A DNA stretch of 64,000 nt, taken from positions 1,860,001 to 1,924,000 of the forward strand of contig NZ_CP024627.1 in NCBI RefSeq assembly GCF_024449095.1, given 5' to 3'. Numbering within the stretch: position 1 is the first letter of the stretch; every line of letters begins with the position of its first letter. The position numbers and the translations under genes are program-made. Of this stretch, positions 43,027 through 52,187 are shown piece after piece. The stretch is from Vibrio coralliilyticus (GTDB lineage Bacteria; Pseudomonadota; Gammaproteobacteria; Enterobacterales; Vibrionaceae). The notes beneath the pieces were generated by a model. It saw only the letters and a list, made by a program, of their open reading frames with translations. It made no database searches and was not told the origin of the DNA.

Positions 43027-44580
43027 ATGCGATATTTAGCTTTATTCGCTGCCTTATTTTCATTAATTACAAATGCATCACCCAATTTTCCTGATTTATC
43101 CGATTATCAAAAAATCGACAAAGTAGCAGGAACAACATCACTTTCGCGTAACGTCGGCGTCATCGGAAACCAAATTATTTTTAAAGATTTTGGCGTTTGG
43201 AAGTTTGGTCCAAAGCTTCCGGTTACCGGCAGTGGGAGTACCGATAAGTACGTCTACAACACAGACCGCTTTATTGCTATCGGTTCCAGCTCTGAGCAAA
43301 AAATTTGGCTGTACGAGCGCGAGAACGCATTCAAACCGAACTGGACGCTATCTAGCACAATTGAATTGCCGGACGACGTTGATCCACAACTTTCTCAATT
43401 TGGTGAGTCTGTTTACCTCGATGACCAGCTACTCACAATTTCCGATCCCACGCAAGGGAGCATTTACGTATACCTCAGAAACTCTGGGGAATGGCAACTG
43501 GTCGATAAACTAGACGTCAATAGCTTACCCGACCCTTCTCTTCGTTCTTTAGGCTTTACTGTTCGCCGTTATGCAAATGAGTTGTACATCAGTGAATCTT
43601 CGGCAGAGCGTATCTTTATTTTCCGAAGTAGAGATCTTAATACCTGGCACCTAGATGATATCATTGAGTCACCAGATAAAACCCCAACTCGATCCAGTGA
43701 GTTTGGTTTCGCCTTTGACGTGAATAAACACTTTTTAGTCGTAAGTAGCTACACAACATCGTACGTGCATGTCTTCATGAGACGTCACCCGTACGAGTCT
43801 TGGAGCCTACAGCAAACGATCAAGCAAGCGGATATCGATACCGAAACAGGTTATTTCGGCCATGATGTGGAGCTAGATCGTACCACCTTCATGATCGGTG
43901 ATGACGCACTAGGTAAAGTTTATCGTTTCGATATCCAAAAAGGTAAAGAGTTATCTTGGCAACTAGCTGACATCTTTCAGACTGGGAACGGAAGCAGTCG
44001 ATATGGCTCCAGTTTTGGATTTGAATCGGGCACTTTATTGATTGGTGATATTAGTAATTCGCACCTATTTACGCGCCCTACTTCAAAAGTGAACATTGAA
44101 GGATATGTGTATTCTCAGGATGGTATCCCCGTTCAAAACGCAGACGTAAGGGGTTACTTCTCCATCGCTAAAACAGATGCTAATGGCGCATACACTTTAC
44201 CTGTACCAAGAGGTTGGAGTGGCAGCCTTTACGCGGAAAAATTTGCTGGGAGGATGACTTACACCAGTCAAACCATTGATCTCAGTCGCACATATCAAGA
44301 TGTCACACTCGAAGACTTTACTATTTCAGAGCCGATTATGTTTTCTACCACCATTTACATCTCGGGACGCTGCCGCGATACTGAAATGTACATAGAGGAA
44401 ATTCCTAGAGGAGATCAAGATAATGTCTCTAGTCGATTTATTCAATTTGATCTTCGCTATGGTACGAGCGGCACTTTAACGCCTGTCTCTGAAATCTGTG
44501 ACGTTACTCCCGCGCAAATTGAGTATGACTTCGTGGATGACAATGCAAGATATAGCGTCAATGCACGACACAAAGAATAA
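43027..44580 (+). CDS. Secreted beta-propeller-like protein with carboxypeptidase-regulatory-like domain
   Basis: The protein has 517 residues. The signal peptide ends near residue 17-18 (TNA before SPNF). Seven or so repeats of about 45-50 residues (FGxSVxLDD... LLTISDP... IYVYLRNSGEWQLV) resemble FG-GAP-like propeller blades. A transthyretin-like Carboxypeptidase_reg domain follows (GYVYSQDGIPVQNADVRGY ... TDANGAYTLPVP, about 358-420), then a C-terminal beta domain with two cysteines. It is probably secreted or surface-bound. No partner gene. AT-rich upstream DNA suggests horizontal origin. Confidence 0.65.
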   Translation: MRYLALFAALFSLITNASPNFPDLSDYQKIDKVAGTTSLSRNVGVIGNQIIFKDFGVWKFGPKLPVTGSGSTDKYVYNTDRFIAIGSSSEQKIWLYERENAFKPNWTLSSTIELPDDVDPQLSQFGESVYLDDQLLTISDPTQGSIYVYLRNSGEWQLVDKLDVNSLPDPSLRSLGFTVRRYANELYISESSAERIFIFRSRDLNTWHLDDIIESPDKTPTRSSEFGFAFDVNKHFLVVSSYTTSYVHVFMRRHPYESWSLQQTIKQADIDTETGYFGHDVELDRTTFMIGDDALGKVYRFDIQKGKELSWQLADIFQTGNGSSRYGSSFGFESGTLLIGDISNSHLFTRPTSKVNIEGYVYSQDGIPVQNADVRGYFSIAKTDANGAYTLPVPRGWSGSLYAEKFAGRMTYTSQTIDLSRTYQDVTLEDFTISEPIMFSTTIYISGRCRDTEMYIEEIPRGDQDNVSSRFIQFDLRYGTSGTLTPVSEICDVTPAQIEYDFVDDNARYSVNARHKE

Positions 44581-44590
44581 TCCTTTAACT

Positions 44591-44615
44591 GAGCCTCTAA
44601 ATTTATTAGAGGCTC
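44591..44615 (+). terminator. Hairpin after the beta-propeller gene
   Basis: GAGCCTCTAA pairs with TTAGAGGCTC around ATTTA. Confidence 0.7.
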
Positions 44616-44765
44616 TTCCATACCTCACATTTCCAATCGTTTCCCCACCTTGTAGAACATGCAAAATAATTATTGAATTACACAAAAATAATGATAGAGT
44701 TCACACGTTGACAGCAACCAGTGCTATCAACCAACTTTTGCTTAATTTACGAGCAATCGTTCCAA

Positions 44766-44975
44766 TGAAGACTGCAGGAGAGTGGTTATTTACCAAGTTT
44801 TAACATTTGGACAAAATAACCTACCGAAGAAGTAAATCTTTCAGGTGCTGTGAAAACAGCGAGGACTGTAGTTGGAGGAACCTCTGGAGAGAACCGTTAA
44901 ATCGGTCGCCGAAGGAGCAAGCTTCATACTATCAATGTGTGTAGTGAAACTCTCAGGCAAAAGGACAGAGGAGTG
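44766..44975 (+). ncRNA. Tandem glycine riboswitch
   Basis: Two aptamers lie in series. The first runs from GACTGCAGGAGAGTGG to about 44863 with CCGAAGAAG and CTTTCAGGTGCTGTG. The second runs from ACTGTAGTTGGAGG with CTCTGGAGAGAACC, CGCCGAAGGAGCAAGC and CTCTCAGGCAAAAGGACAGAGG. The second copy is almost base-identical to the V. cholerae element upstream of the same kind of symporter gene. In the platform, GAGTGAAA (about 44971-44978) can pair with TTTCACTC (45043-45050). Confidence 0.96.
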
Positions 44976-45087
44976 AAAAGAACAACCTAGCTATGATCGC
45001 TTTTCTGCCTGTAGCGTTTGTTGAGACTTGTCGTCTCTACCCTTTCACTCTTCTCCTTAGTAATGCTTTATCAATTAAGGGGAAATC

Positions 45088-46461
45088 ATGGATAACCTTC
45101 AATCTTTACTTAAAACTATCGACGGCTTTGTCTGGGGCCCACCACTGCTTATCCTGTTAGTGGGGACCGGTGTCTACTTTACTTTTCGCTTAGGCTTACT
45201 TCAGTTTCGACACCTACCGACTGCACTGAAAATGGTTTTCAGCAAAGATGATTCTAAAAAACCAGGTGATGTTTCAAGCTTCGCCGCTCTTTGTACCGCG
45301 CTTTCTGCCACCATTGGTACAGGTAATATTGTTGGTGTTGCAACCGCAATAAAACTTGGTGGTCCGGGTGCACTATTCTGGATGTGGCTTGCTGCTCTGT
45401 TCGGAATGGCGACCAAATACGCAGAATGCTTATTAGCCGTTAAATACCGCAAGGTAGATGACAAAGGCCAGATGGTTGGCGGACCAATGTACTACCTCCA
45501 ATATGGAGTGGGTTCACGTACGCTCGCTTCACTATTCGCCTTCTTCGCTTTGGGTGTTGCCTGCTTCGGTATTGGTACTTTCCCTCAGGTAAACGCAATT
45601 CTAGACGCCAGCCAGATCTCTTTTGGCGTGCCGCGCGAAGCATCCGCTGTGGTACTAACGTTACTAGTGGCGTTTGTCACGCTGGGTGGTATTCAGTCAA
45701 TTGCTAAAGTTGCAGGCAAAGTCGTTCCAACGATGGCGCTGTTCTACGTATTGGCTTGTTTGAGCGTGATTGTCATCAACAGCGATCAACTGTTCAATGC
45801 TATCGAGCTGGTTCTGGTGTCTGCTTTCACACAAACGGCGGCAACAGGTGGCTTCCTTGGTGCGAGCATCATGCTAGCCATCCAATCGGGTATTGCTCGT
45901 GGTGTCTTCTCTAACGAATCTGGTCTTGGTAGTGCTCCCATGGCAGCAGCGGCTGCGAAAACCGATTCGTGTGTGAGACAAGGTCTGATTTCGATGACAG
46001 GTACCTTTTTCGATACCATCATCATTTGTACGATGACAGGCCTTGCACTGATCCTGACTGGAGCCTGGCAAAGTGACTTTGCCGGTGCAGCGATGACGAC
46101 TCACGCTTTTGCTGTTGGCCTGAATGCCGAAACGCTTGGCCCTATTCTGGTCTCTGTTGGCTTGATCTTCTTCGCCTTCACAACCATTCTGGGTTGGAAC
46201 TACTATGGTGAGCGCTGTGTCGTATTCTTGTTCGGTACCAAAGCCGTTCTGCCATACAAGGTTATCTTCCTTGCTTTGGTGGCATCAGGCGCTTTCCTAC
46301 ACCTAGATATGATTTGGATTATCGCTGATATCGTTAACGGCTTGATGGCGGTGCCTAACCTGATCGGTTTGATCTTGCTCCGCCATGTCGTGATTGAAGA
46401 GACAAAAGCGTATTTCTCAGCCGCTGTCGATAACTTAAAGCAACCTCAGATGCAGAGCTAA
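45088..46461 (+). CDS. Sodium:alanine/glycine symporter (AgcS family)
   Basis: The transporter has 457 residues and about 11 membrane helices. The AgcS signature GTGNIVGVATAIKLGGPGA is present, with FSNESGLGSAPMAAAAAKT and the conserved NYYGERC near the end. It imports glycine or alanine with sodium. The tandem glycine riboswitch directly upstream implies control by glycine, either to take up glycine as a carbon source or to manage its level. A strong terminator follows. Confidence 0.95.
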   Translation: MDNLQSLLKTIDGFVWGPPLLILLVGTGVYFTFRLGLLQFRHLPTALKMVFSKDDSKKPGDVSSFAALCTALSATIGTGNIVGVATAIKLGGPGALFWMWLAALFGMATKYAECLLAVKYRKVDDKGQMVGGPMYYLQYGVGSRTLASLFAFFALGVACFGIGTFPQVNAILDASQISFGVPREASAVVLTLLVAFVTLGGIQSIAKVAGKVVPTMALFYVLACLSVIVINSDQLFNAIELVLVSAFTQTAATGGFLGASIMLAIQSGIARGVFSNESGLGSAPMAAAAAKTDSCVRQGLISMTGTFFDTIIICTMTGLALILTGAWQSDFAGAAMTTHAFAVGLNAETLGPILVSVGLIFFAFTTILGWNYYGERCVVFLFGTKAVLPYKVIFLALVASGAFLHLDMIWIIADIVNGLMAVPNLIGLILLRHVVIEETKAYFSAAVDNLKQPQMQS

Positions 46462-46470
46462 CCAATAAAA

Positions 46471-46499
46471 AAAACAGCGGCTTAAGCCGCTGTTTTTTT
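46471..46499. terminator. Bidirectional terminator after the AgcS gene
   Basis: AACAGCGGCTT and AAGCCGCTGTT form a perfect palindrome flanked by A- and T-runs. The T-run overlaps the end of the convergent LysE gene. Confidence 0.92.
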
Positions 46500-47124
46500 A
46501 TTCTTCCACTATAAGTTTAACACCTAGACCCACGAGAACCACTCCCGTTGTTGCTTCCATCCGGCGCATAAACTTAGGACTTTTCAGCAAGTTCTTCGCT
46601 GAGTTTAAAGTACCTGCCAAGCCACATTGCCAAATCATGGCAATCACAAAGTGGATAGCCGCCATCATACTGGATTGCAAAAATGCCGAGCCCTCAGGAT
46701 TTATAAACTGCGGCAAGAACGCGAGATAGAAAACTGCTGTTTTCGGGTTGAGAATATTTGACAGAAAGCCTTCTCGGAGAGAGCGTTTCATATCCAGATT
46801 ATGCGTATGAGACTCCATATTCGACAGAGCCACATCACCTCTCCAGACCTCTCTTAAAGTAGTCGCCCCCAGCCATATAAGATAAGCGGCACCAACCATC
46901 TTTACTGCATTAAACAGTTCTGCCGACTGAGCCAAAATGGCGGAGATACCAATTGCAGAAAACGTCGCGTGGACAAACAGACCTAAACAAATACCTAGAC
47001 TGGTGGCAACGCCATCTTTCACTCCACCTCGGGAAGAATTGCGTAGCACCAGCACAGTGTCCAGACCCGGTGTTAGCGTTAAAATGGTAATGGCGATCAG
47101 AAACGCTTCCATATTGTTAATCAC
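46498..47124 (-). CDS. LysE/RhtB-family amino-acid exporter
   Basis: The protein has 208 residues and six membrane helices. The N-terminal TPGLDTVLVLRNSSRGGVKDG with SLGICLGL is the family signature, and the second conserved block is FLSNILNPKTAVFYLAFLPQF. Such proteins export amino acids such as threonine, homoserine or lysine. Substrate unknown. ATG 47124 is used; the next Met (codon 5) is possible. Confidence 0.9.
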   Translation of the reverse strand: MINNMEAFLIAITILTLTPGLDTVLVLRNSSRGGVKDGVATSLGICLGLFVHATFSAIGISAILAQSAELFNAVKMVGAAYLIWLGATTLREVWRGDVALSNMESHTHNLDMKRSLREGFLSNILNPKTAVFYLAFLPQFINPEGSAFLQSSMMAAIHFVIAMIWQCGLAGTLNSAKNLLKSPKFMRRMEATTGVVLVGLGVKLIVEE

Positions 47125-47378
47125 ATCTACTCCTTTCTATGCCTCTTCTCGAATTCATCGAGGTCATTTGATAACCCTCTTCTATCATCAAAACGTCAGT
47201 GAATAAACAACGAAACGGAATTCTTTTCCGACACGCCAATAACATTTAAATCACTAAATGCTAGAAATAGTGTGATTTAACTGAGACCCCATTCAAAGGA
47301 TACAACCGGATAGTACTTGGTCTGACTAAGCGAGGTTGATACACTTTCCTTCTCCTAAATAGTCACGGAAGGCGACCC

Positions 47379-48863
47379 ATGAGCGCATTCGAAAAACTCA
47401 AAGCACATTCTAAAAAAATCTCTCATTTCAACCACCTTGCTTCTATTTGTGGTTGGGACCAAGCCGCGGTTATGCCTAGCGGCGGTAACCAAGCTCGCTC
47501 TGAAGCCATGGCGGAACTCTCGGTTCATATTCACGGCCTTCATACTCAACCTCAACTGGCAGACTGGTTTGCAGAAGCCGAAGGTGAATCACTCAATACA
47601 GATGACAAGGCGACACTTCGCGAGTTGAAACGCCAGTGGCAGCAAGCCAATCTTCTCCCAGAAGAATTGGTGCAAGCTAAATCCCTTGCAGGTTCCAAAT
47701 GTGAACATGCATGGCGTACACAGCGTGGTGACAATGACTGGGTTGGGTTCGAGAAGAACTGGGCTGAGGTAGTGAAACTTTCTCAGGAAGAAGCGCAAAT
47801 CCGAGCAGAAGCAAACGGACTCACTCCATACGATGCCATGTTGGATATCTACGAGCCCGGCACCAGCTCCGCTTCCCTAGACACCTTGTTTAGCAATGTG
47901 AAAAGTTGGTTGCCAGAACTTATCGATGAAGTGATTGAAAAGCAGTCTTCTGAGCAGTTTATTCAACCAAAAGGTAAATTCGCGACAGATAAGCAGAAAG
48001 CACTCGGTCTCGAAGTGATGAAGCTACTGCAGTTCGACTTTGAACATGGTCGTTTGGATGAGAGTGTACACCCATTCTGTGGCGGTGTGCCATCGGATGT
48101 ACGAATTACAACTCGCTACGATGAAAACGAGTTTGTTCAGTCGCTGATGGGGATTGTGCACGAAACGGGTCACGCTCGTTATGAACAGGGACTACCAAAA
48201 TCTCTTGCTGGATTACCTTCTGGTGAGGCTCGCTCTATGGGTATTCACGAGTCACAATCGCTATTTTTTGAAATGCAGGTCGGGCGCAGCGACGCCTTTA
48301 TCGCTCATCTGGCAGGTTTTGCGGCCAAGCATTTCGATGGCCATAACCCAGCGCTATTCTCGCAGGAAAATTTCCACAAGCTCTACACTCGCGTGAAAAA
48401 AGACTTCATTCGTGTTGATGCCGACGAGCTTACCTATCCTGCTCACGTTATTCTGCGCTACGAGATTGAGCGCGATCTGATTAACGGTAAGATCAAACAC
48501 ACTGACGTTCCTGAACTGTGGAATGAAAAAATGCAGGCTTACCTTGGACTGTCGACCAAAGACAACTTTAAGAACGGTTGTATGCAAGACATCCACTGGA
48601 CCGACGGCGCATTCGGCTACTTCCCATCTTACACATTAGGGGCAATGTATGCCGCGCAGTTTATGGCGGCAATGAAGCAAACAGTTGATGTCGATGCGGC
48701 CATTCAAGCTGGCGATTTAACGCCAATCTTTAGCTGGCTATCAGACAATATCTGGAGCAAGGGAAGCTTACTCACAACAGATGAGTTAGTGAAGCAAGCA
48801 ACAGGCGACACTCTCAACGCGCAATTCTTTAAAGATCATCTCAAGAATCGCTACTTAGGCTAA
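47379..48863 (+). CDS. M32 carboxypeptidase (Taq family)
   Basis: The enzyme has 494 residues, the family length. The zinc motif is HETGH (His261, Glu262, His265) in GIVHETGHARYEQG, with the downstream MGIHESQSLFFE glutamate and HPFCGG, DVRITTRY. It removes C-terminal residues (not Pro) from peptides in the cytoplasm. A separate promoter and its own terminator make it monocistronic. Confidence 0.95.
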   Translation: MSAFEKLKAHSKKISHFNHLASICGWDQAAVMPSGGNQARSEAMAELSVHIHGLHTQPQLADWFAEAEGESLNTDDKATLRELKRQWQQANLLPEELVQAKSLAGSKCEHAWRTQRGDNDWVGFEKNWAEVVKLSQEEAQIRAEANGLTPYDAMLDIYEPGTSSASLDTLFSNVKSWLPELIDEVIEKQSSEQFIQPKGKFATDKQKALGLEVMKLLQFDFEHGRLDESVHPFCGGVPSDVRITTRYDENEFVQSLMGIVHETGHARYEQGLPKSLAGLPSGEARSMGIHESQSLFFEMQVGRSDAFIAHLAGFAAKHFDGHNPALFSQENFHKLYTRVKKDFIRVDADELTYPAHVILRYEIERDLINGKIKHTDVPELWNEKMQAYLGLSTKDNFKNGCMQDIHWTDGAFGYFPSYTLGAMYAAQFMAAMKQTVDVDAAIQAGDLTPIFSWLSDNIWSKGSLLTTDELVKQATGDTLNAQFFKDHLKNRYLG

Positions 48864-48871
48864 ACGCGAAG

Positions 48872-48895
48872 GCTGGTGAATTCACCAGCTTTTTT
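48872..48895 (+). terminator. Terminator of the M32 carboxypeptidase gene
   Basis: GCTGGTGAATTCACCAGC is a perfect 18-bp palindrome followed by six T. Confidence 0.9.
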
Positions 48896-49451
48896 ATTTC
48901 TCAACCTGCCAAAAGTCTGAAACCCCAGCAACGCCGTGCGCACCGTAGCTTTGTGCATGTTCTACGTTATGGGTACTTTGCCCACCGAGGGCAAAGGTTG
49001 GCATGTTCGCCAGTTTGGATAGCTCCGCAAAGTGCTGCCAACCAATCGGAGTGGCATCAGGATGAGAGTTCGTCGCTTCCACTGGCGAAATAGTAATGAA
49101 GTCACACCCTGCTTGATTCGCCAGCTCAATCTCCTGCTCATTGTGACACGATGCCGCCAAAAATTGCGCGCCGCTGTGACGAATCGACTGAATCAAAGCC
49201 TTATCTGAGAGGTCTTTCGAGGTAAGGTGCACGCCATGAAAAGGAGCTAAGTCCGTGCCATCGTAGGAAGCAGAATTGACCAAAACAATCCCTTTCACAT
49301 AGGGACCAATTACTTGCTTTAGAGACGATAAACTGTACGACTTGGCTCTCAGTTGGCACAAACTGTCAACGCTTTGCAAAGCAAGTAATTGCGCCAACTT
49401 ATCTAGGCTTTTAGCATCGCTTGTGATGGCGTACTTTGCAGGTAAAAACAT
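48894..49451 (-). CDS. ThiE/TenI-like thiamine-phosphate-synthase-family protein
   Basis: From ATG 49451 the protein has 185 residues, preceded by GAGG at a good distance. The open frame extends 66 codons upstream, but that part is basic, low-complexity and unlike the family. The barrel motifs CQLRAKSYSL, GVHLTSKDL, FLAASCHNEQEIELANQAGCDFITISPV and PTFALGG match ThiE/TenI, with the substrate-binding Arg and Lys. The usual phosphate/pyrimidine residues are partly missing, so it may be a non-synthetic homologue like the domain fused to some MutT proteins. Not linked to other thiamine genes. Confidence 0.75.
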   Translation of the reverse strand: MFLPAKYAITSDAKSLDKLAQLLALQSVDSLCQLRAKSYSLSSLKQVIGPYVKGIVLVNSASYDGTDLAPFHGVHLTSKDLSDKALIQSIRHSGAQFLAASCHNEQEIELANQAGCDFITISPVEATNSHPDATPIGWQHFAELSKLANMPTFALGGQSTHNVEHAQSYGAHGVAGVSDFWQVEK

Positions 49452-49598
49452 TAGCGCCTCTTTTCTCTTCGACAAATTCTGCGAAACAGCCGAAATGTTA
49501 CTACTTGAGCGCGAGATTTTCACTACCATCGTCATCTGAGCAAAAATAGCGACGCACAGCATCGCTATTTTACTAGCCCTATAGTTCACTGCTTTGGA

Positions 49599-49625
49599 AG
49601 CCAAGGTCTTGACCTTGGCTTTTTT
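49599..49625. terminator. Perfect hairpin with T-run
   Basis: AGCCAAGGTC pairs with GACCTTGGCT around two bases; TTTTT follows on the plus strand and A-runs lie on the other side. It ends the minus-strand DUF3726 operon or blocks readthrough. Confidence 0.75.
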
Positions 49626-49629
49626 AGTA

Positions 49630-50361
49630 TTAGGCAAGCTCTCCGGCACCTTGCCTTGAACGTTCGCTATTCTCGACCAGAAACACTGTCGCGGTCTGCT
49701 TTAGTAATTCCCATTCTTCGTCTTCAACGAAAATGCCCTCTCGCCATGAGGACTGCTGTGCATCGACGAGCTCCTTAGCATCAACATACACCTTGTAGCC
49801 TTGCGAACTAGCACTGACATCAAAATCACTTACCGCCAATTCAATCGTCATCGAGTGATAACTTTCTATCGAACCACGGCTCTCTTCTGAGAAATACAGT
49901 TCCGGTGCAATATTGCCTTGATTCAAGACGTACAATACATTTTTGGGGCTGGTGCCGTTAGTCCAGCGGGCACGACACGCGATACCTTTGGCTGCCAGCT
50001 TCACTAACTCGCTGTACGCCAACCAACGGTTATGGCACTGCTTGAGCTCAATTGTAATGGTTTTAGATTGGACCATTTTCTCCAGCGCAAAATCCAACAC
50101 GGCAGGTAAGTGACAAGCCACACTGCTATTGTGCAAATCCACCTCTAGACTCTCATCAGAACGTTGCGAAATCAACACCGCGCAGTCAGAGTCTAAGCCA
50201 AGAAAACGACTGGCGTTATTAAAGTGACGGACACCATGCAATCCGGCCATTTGTAAATCAGCCACCATATTGGCAATAACATCCGCTTCACCACACAAAC
50301 GACGTGTGCCTAAGAACGCTTTATTGACTGCTGCTACCAGCTCATTGTGTGACACGATCAT
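49630..50361 (-). CDS. DUF3726-family protein
   Basis: The protein has 243 residues. The N-terminal part SHNELVAAVNKAFLGTRRLCGEADVIANMVADLQMAGLHG is typical of DUF3726, a small family of unknown function found beside catabolic genes. The C-terminal part has an alpha/beta pattern without catalytic motifs that can be named. Its start overlaps the end of the preceding 582-residue gene by four bases (ATGA type), so the two are coupled. Confidence 0.65.
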   Translation of the reverse strand: MIVSHNELVAAVNKAFLGTRRLCGEADVIANMVADLQMAGLHGVRHFNNASRFLGLDSDCAVLISQRSDESLEVDLHNSSVACHLPAVLDFALEKMVQSKTITIELKQCHNRWLAYSELVKLAAKGIACRARWTNGTSPKNVLYVLNQGNIAPELYFSEESRGSIESYHSMTIELAVSDFDVSASSQGYKVYVDAKELVDAQQSSWREGIFVEDEEWELLKQTATVFLVENSERSRQGAGELA

Positions 50362-52106
50362 AATGCGTTTCCCCCTTGAACCTTGTTCGACTGACGACTC
50401 TGGATCTCACTTTCGGTTGGCATTAAAGGGAAAATCCAATTGTCGTTGTACTCTTCTGAGCCGATTTCATCTAACAAAGGCGCACCTTGAAAGAAGGTCA
50501 CTCGTACCCAGCGGTCTGAGCGAGGATCAAATTTCGTCGCACCAAAGAAAGCCAACTTACAGCGCAGTAAGTGCATAGGCAGTGCATCTTGGCGTAACAC
50601 ATTCATCTGAATATCACCCATCTGCCGATGGCCCAAGGTCCAGACTCGACGCGCAATTGAGCGATACTGAGGGTATTGTAATAGAAACTGAGCCAGTGAC
50701 ATCTCACTCGGCTGCTGAGAGGCTGCGTTAAACAGGCGGTTGACCTGACGACCGATATCAAGCGGCAGCTCTCGGTCTTCACCGGATTCCTCTCCACGAA
50801 CCCCAAGTCTCGGTTCTTCTTTATCCTCAGAGCGATACCAGAACCAATAGTTGTTCTCTGCCAACGAGTAATCGGCGTCAATCGCCCAGCGATATTTATC
50901 GTTTAACACATCAAGCAAATCACCAACACTTTTCCCACTAGCAACAGACAAAGTTTCATCGGTGTTCATCTGATCTTCAAAACGGTTAACCAGTTCGGGA
51001 TAAAGTTCGATCAAACAAGAAGTGACAATCTCTTGAGTTTCCAAACTGTAGGTCGTCAAACCCTCCATCACACCCTGCCAGTTGGGCTGCTGTGAGGTGA
51101 TGTTCGCCAGCTCTTTATGAATAAGAGTCAGCTCAGCAATCGCCTGTTGATTCAACGCATCCTGATGCGCATTGATGGTCACGACCTGCTCTAAATGTTT
51201 GATGGCTTTATTCAATAACTGACTCAAAGGCCCATGCATCTCTGAATCGCATGGCTTTGCTAAAACCTTCGCTAAAGCACTTTCACGTGCTGTCATCCAT
51301 TGATCAACGATGCATGGGTGATTAATCAAATAAGGCGCCATTCCCAGCCCAGTGGCATTACCAACACCAAGATAGCGTTGCAGTCCTCGGTCTAGCTCAA
51401 CTGCATTATTGCCACCTTGCTGACGTGCAAGGTAATGCACCCAATCGAGACTGAACTCACGTAGCAGGTACACAGCACACATCTGTGCACTGAAGGACAG
51501 ACTGAAGTCCGGATTGTTCTCCAGTAGCTTGAAGTCCGCAATCCCAAACTTACCGTTGCCATACACGGCTGTTGTTCTGAGGATATAACCCACCTGTGCC
51601 AGCTCTTCGCCTTGTGGTTGAAGGCCTTTAGCCAGCGCCGAGACAATATGTTCGAACACTCGTACACTTTTATTTGCTCTTGCCAACACCAGCACATTGT
51701 TTGGATTGCGACCTGCTTCCTGAAGCGGAACATTGGCACGCAACTGCTCAAGCAAACTCACATCAACATCACCGTAAACCAAGGCAAATGTGACATCCCA
51801 CCTTTCCGCGATGACTCTGTCATTGCGCTCTTCGTCTGCAATCTGATCACAAAACACCACGAGATGATAAACATGGTGTGGGGTGTTAAGTCGATAAATG
51901 ACATGGCCAAACCCTTGCGGACAAAGTTGCCAATCATGACGGCTCACCTGCCATTGTTGTCTAGCCATTTTGCGAATCAGACTGCGTACAAAACTGATTC
52001 GATTTTGGTGCATAGCTCCTAGCCTTTCTGGCGCCATGACCACCCCTGCATTGCGCAGCGATGTTTCAGTGTAAGTAGAACGATGTGCATCCATTTTGCT
52101 CACCAC
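50358..52106 (-). CDS. Unknown 582-residue protein coupled to DUF3726
   Basis: The protein has 582 residues, no signal peptide and no membrane helix. The sequence is soluble and mixed, with segments such as SLRNAGVVMAPERLGAMHQNR, WQLCPQGFGHVIYRLNTPHH, GNGKFGIADF and a C-terminal region with WVRVTFFQGAP. No known domain is recognised. It is bound by overlap to the DUF3726 gene and follows the BCCT transporter gene in the same direction (81-bp gap). This linkage suggests an enzyme of the same pathway. An ATG at codon 5 is a possible alternative start. Confidence 0.6.
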   Translation of the reverse strand: MVSKMDAHRSTYTETSLRNAGVVMAPERLGAMHQNRISFVRSLIRKMARQQWQVSRHDWQLCPQGFGHVIYRLNTPHHVYHLVVFCDQIADEERNDRVIAERWDVTFALVYGDVDVSLLEQLRANVPLQEAGRNPNNVLVLARANKSVRVFEHIVSALAKGLQPQGEELAQVGYILRTTAVYGNGKFGIADFKLLENNPDFSLSFSAQMCAVYLLREFSLDWVHYLARQQGGNNAVELDRGLQRYLGVGNATGLGMAPYLINHPCIVDQWMTARESALAKVLAKPCDSEMHGPLSQLLNKAIKHLEQVVTINAHQDALNQQAIAELTLIHKELANITSQQPNWQGVMEGLTTYSLETQEIVTSCLIELYPELVNRFEDQMNTDETLSVASGKSVGDLLDVLNDKYRWAIDADYSLAENNYWFWYRSEDKEEPRLGVRGEESGEDRELPLDIGRQVNRLFNAASQQPSEMSLAQFLLQYPQYRSIARRVWTLGHRQMGDIQMNVLRQDALPMHLLRCKLAFFGATKFDPRSDRWVRVTFFQGAPLLDEIGSEEYNDNWIFPLMPTESEIQSRQSNKVQGGNAL

Positions 52107-52187
52107 CTGTTGTTATTGTAAGAATGGTTGGAGTGTGCGGATAGCGTCCGCACACTGTTCACGTTATTAGTCGTTAATAAGTAGTCA

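Noticed and set aside
44498..44803. Open frame running from the propeller gene into the glycine riboswitch
   Set aside because: It is out of frame with the propeller gene and covers a conserved RNA; it is a chance frame.
49452..49649. N-terminal extension of the ThiE-like protein
   Set aside because: The extra 66 codons are basic, unlike the family, and a good Shine-Dalgarno lies before ATG 49451.
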